A stretch of DNA of 56,982 nucleotides from a virus. The stretch is taken from positions 1-56,982 of IMG/VR virus record IMGVR_UViG_3300045118_000170. One strand, written 5' to 3'. Shown here in pieces: positions 55,223 through 56,982 of the stretch (positions within the stretch are counted from its first letter, which is position 1; each line of letters begins with the position of its first letter). The notes below the pieces were generated by a model that did not search any database, was not told where the DNA came from, and worked only from the letters and a program-made list of their open reading frames with translations. Both the position numbers and the translations under genes were made by a program.

Positions 55223-56965
55223 GTGGCTGCGAAAGAGTTTGCACCCCCCATCAACACAAAAACCACGCAACGCGGGGGCGATGAACGCGCCCTCCTCGAT
55301 GACCTGCACGCCCTCATCCACGATTACGAGACGGCGAAGAAACAGGCCACGCTCCGCGATGACGGCTTCACGGACGACGACGACCTCAAGCTGTATCGCG
55401 GCGAAGTCGGCCCCAAGGACCGTCTCTTCGACTGCAACTTCGTCCAAGCGTTTGTGGATCGGCTCGTCGCCCAATTAACCGACAACCGCCCAACCCTGCG
55501 CGTCGAGCACCGTAAGCAGGGGATGGAGAAAGTTGCACGGGCGCTTCGCCACGGCGTTACGGCGGTGTGGCAAGAAACCGACCTCCAGCGCCAACTGTTC
55601 AAGATGTGTCATAACGCCGCCATTAAGCGGAGTGCCGGGCTCTACACCGGCTACGACTCCGTGACCGACGCGCCCTTTATCGAAGTCCTGCGTCCCGACC
55701 AAGTGTTGGTTGATCCCGCCGTTCAAGAAGCCGGGTTGATGGACCGGAGTGAGGCGGTCTTTATTCGGCGCGTCGTCCCACTCTCGCTCCTCCGGCAACG
55801 CTTCCCCGGTCGTGGCGCGTTAGTCGGCCCCGATGCTTCTCCTCCCGGTCGCACAACGTTCCGCACCGTCGAATCGCCGGTCACAACGTTGCTCCAACAG
55901 TCGAAAGACGAGAAAGCTCTTAAAGGCACCCAGTCCGTCATCCCGTATGCGACCGTCTGGGAGGGGTTTCTCCAAGACCGTCAAACGGCGGCGAACGGTG
56001 ATCTCCTCTTTCCGCATGGGCGTAATATTCACTTTACCAGTGACACCGTGCTCTGGGATGGTCCTCACCCCTTTTGGGATGGACGGTGGCCTATCGATTG
56101 GTTCGATTGGACGGTAGACCCCAACCACGTTTGGGGTCACAGTTCGATCTCCCTCATGCGGCGGATGCAAACCTCGTTCAACCAGTTGATTGACGGCACA
56201 GTGGAAAACCAACTCATCACAAACTTCATCCAGGTGATCGGGGATAGCGATGTCCTCTCCGACCGCCAGTGGAAGCAGCTTCAAAAGATTCGCAACTCCG
56301 TGATCCTCAAAAAGCAAGGGGGGCCGAACAAGACGCTTGCCTTGGTCCCTCCTCCGCCATTCGGGGCCGACCGCATGCAACTCGCTCGGTTCTTGTTCAC
56401 CTTCGCCCAGTTGGTGATGGGCGTGACAGACGTGACGTTGGGTGAAACACCCGGTTCGCTCCAGTCCGGGTTGGCGATTGAGGGACTCCAAGAAGGGGCC
56501 AACTTGATGACGAGGGCACGCGCCTCCCGCCTCGAAGATTTACTGAGCCGGGTCGGGCAAAAACTGGTGGCACGTATCCTCCAATTCGTGACGGCAGACC
56601 GTGTATTCTCGGTGATGGGGCCGTCCGGCGAAGCGGTAGAGTACGCACTCGCCCGTAGTGAGTTGTTCTTGGATGATAAGGGGCACCCCGTCACGGCAGA
56701 GCAGCGACGTGAGTTCTTCCGCTACCTCCGCTTCACGGTTGATCCAGGGTCCAGCGCACCGGGGACTCGCATTCGGCGGGCGGAGATGATGATGCGCCTC
56801 AACGCGATTGGAGCCGCGTCCCGGAAGATGGTCCTCCAAGCCGCCGACTTCCCGGACCCCGACTACATGCTCAAGGAAGCTGAGGACGACTTCCAGAAGT
56901 TCCCACCGCCGGGGTTTAAGCGGGACCCGAACGCGATGAACGCCGTAGTCCAGCGGGGGCGATAG
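55223..56965 (+). CDS. Portal protein
   Basis: The 580 residues start at GTG 55223. The layout has an acidic helical N-terminus, a wing domain with FVQAFVDRLVAQLTDNRPTLRVE, a stem/crown region with IEVLRPDQVLVDP and WPIDWFDWTV, and a C-terminal helical crown. This fits podovirus portal proteins that form the 12-mer at the packaging vertex. The gene crosses the contig junction. Confidence 0.85.
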   Translation: MAAKEFAPPINTKTTQRGGDERALLDDLHALIHDYETAKKQATLRDDGFTDDDDLKLYRGEVGPKDRLFDCNFVQAFVDRLVAQLTDNRPTLRVEHRKQGMEKVARALRHGVTAVWQETDLQRQLFKMCHNAAIKRSAGLYTGYDSVTDAPFIEVLRPDQVLVDPAVQEAGLMDRSEAVFIRRVVPLSLLRQRFPGRGALVGPDASPPGRTTFRTVESPVTTLLQQSKDEKALKGTQSVIPYATVWEGFLQDRQTAANGDLLFPHGRNIHFTSDTVLWDGPHPFWDGRWPIDWFDWTVDPNHVWGHSSISLMRRMQTSFNQLIDGTVENQLITNFIQVIGDSDVLSDRQWKQLQKIRNSVILKKQGGPNKTLALVPPPPFGADRMQLARFLFTFAQLVMGVTDVTLGETPGSLQSGLAIEGLQEGANLMTRARASRLEDLLSRVGQKLVARILQFVTADRVFSVMGPSGEAVEYALARSELFLDDKGHPVTAEQRREFFRYLRFTVDPGSSAPGTRIRRAEMMMRLNAIGAASRKMVLQAADFPDPDYMLKEAEDDFQKFPPPGFKRDPNAMNAVVQRGR

Positions 56966-56982
56966 AGGCCCTACTTTTTTTT
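56856..56982. repeat. Right copy of 127-bp terminal direct repeat
   Basis: It is identical to bases 1-127. It closes the circle inside the portal 3' end and its T-run. Confidence 0.9.

Noticed and set aside
1-56982. tRNA genes, integrase or insertion sequence
   Set aside because: None was recognised by eye: no cloverleaf with a CCA end, no tyrosine or serine recombinase motifs and no transposase. A covariance-model scan would be needed to exclude tRNAs.

Overview
The window is a complete, circularly closed genome of a tailed double-stranded DNA phage (Caudoviricetes). The first 127 bases recur exactly as the last 127 bases, and the portal gene runs across that junction, so the unique genome is about 56,855 bp. 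The particle was probably podovirus-like. There is a large terminase, portal, scaffold and HK97-type capsid, then a head-tail adaptor, a nozzle-like protein, a glycine-rich fibre and a run of large internal-virion (ejection) proteins. No tail tube, sheath or tape-measure gene was seen. Consensus sigma-70 promoters, strong Shine-Dalgarno (SD) sites, several lipoprotein signals and a Fur-box-like palindrome point to a Gram-negative bacterial host; the sequence does not identify it further. No integrase was found.

Layout. (1) Plus strand, 52.9 kb through the junction to 22.0 kb: packaging, head, connector, tail and ejection genes. Inside this block, at 5.2-9.4 kb, is an unusual enzyme cassette of two GT-A glycosyltransferases, a SAM methyltransferase, an ATP-grasp ligase and a radical SAM protein. 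(2) Minus strand, 43.6 down to 22.0 kb: the presumed early region. It holds many small genes, a MoxR ATPase with a VWA/metallopeptidase partner, a Cas4-like nuclease, a Sak4-like ATPase, a possible ssDNA-binding protein, a UDG-DNA polymerase A fusion, a DUF2325-like protein, a DUF3987-like primase/helicase and a stand-alone TSCPD-domain protein. (3) A divergent control region at 43.62-44.39 kb with palindromic operators, direct repeats, a G-rich tandem repeat, two strong promoters and a terminator. (4) Plus strand, 44.4-52.9 kb: a second accessory operon with a MESH1-like HD hydrolase, a RusA resolvase, a metallophosphoesterase, a DNA methyltransferase, zinc-ribbon proteins and a lysis module (M15 endolysin fused to a lipoprotein-like segment, a lipoprotein and small membrane proteins).

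The most striking feature is a family of about 20 small proteins scattered through the early region. They share an N-terminal VGxxV motif and a C-terminal [T/S]VGE[V/A]L-like motif, and the ending recurs on a nuclease and a metallopeptidase. Three of them flank the MoxR/VWA pair. Most early genes are translationally coupled through ATGA/GTGA overlaps, with SD sites embedded in the upstream coding sequence, and at least two genes appear to use non-standard starts (ATA, CTG). The second striking feature is the glycan/radical SAM cassette inserted among virion genes.
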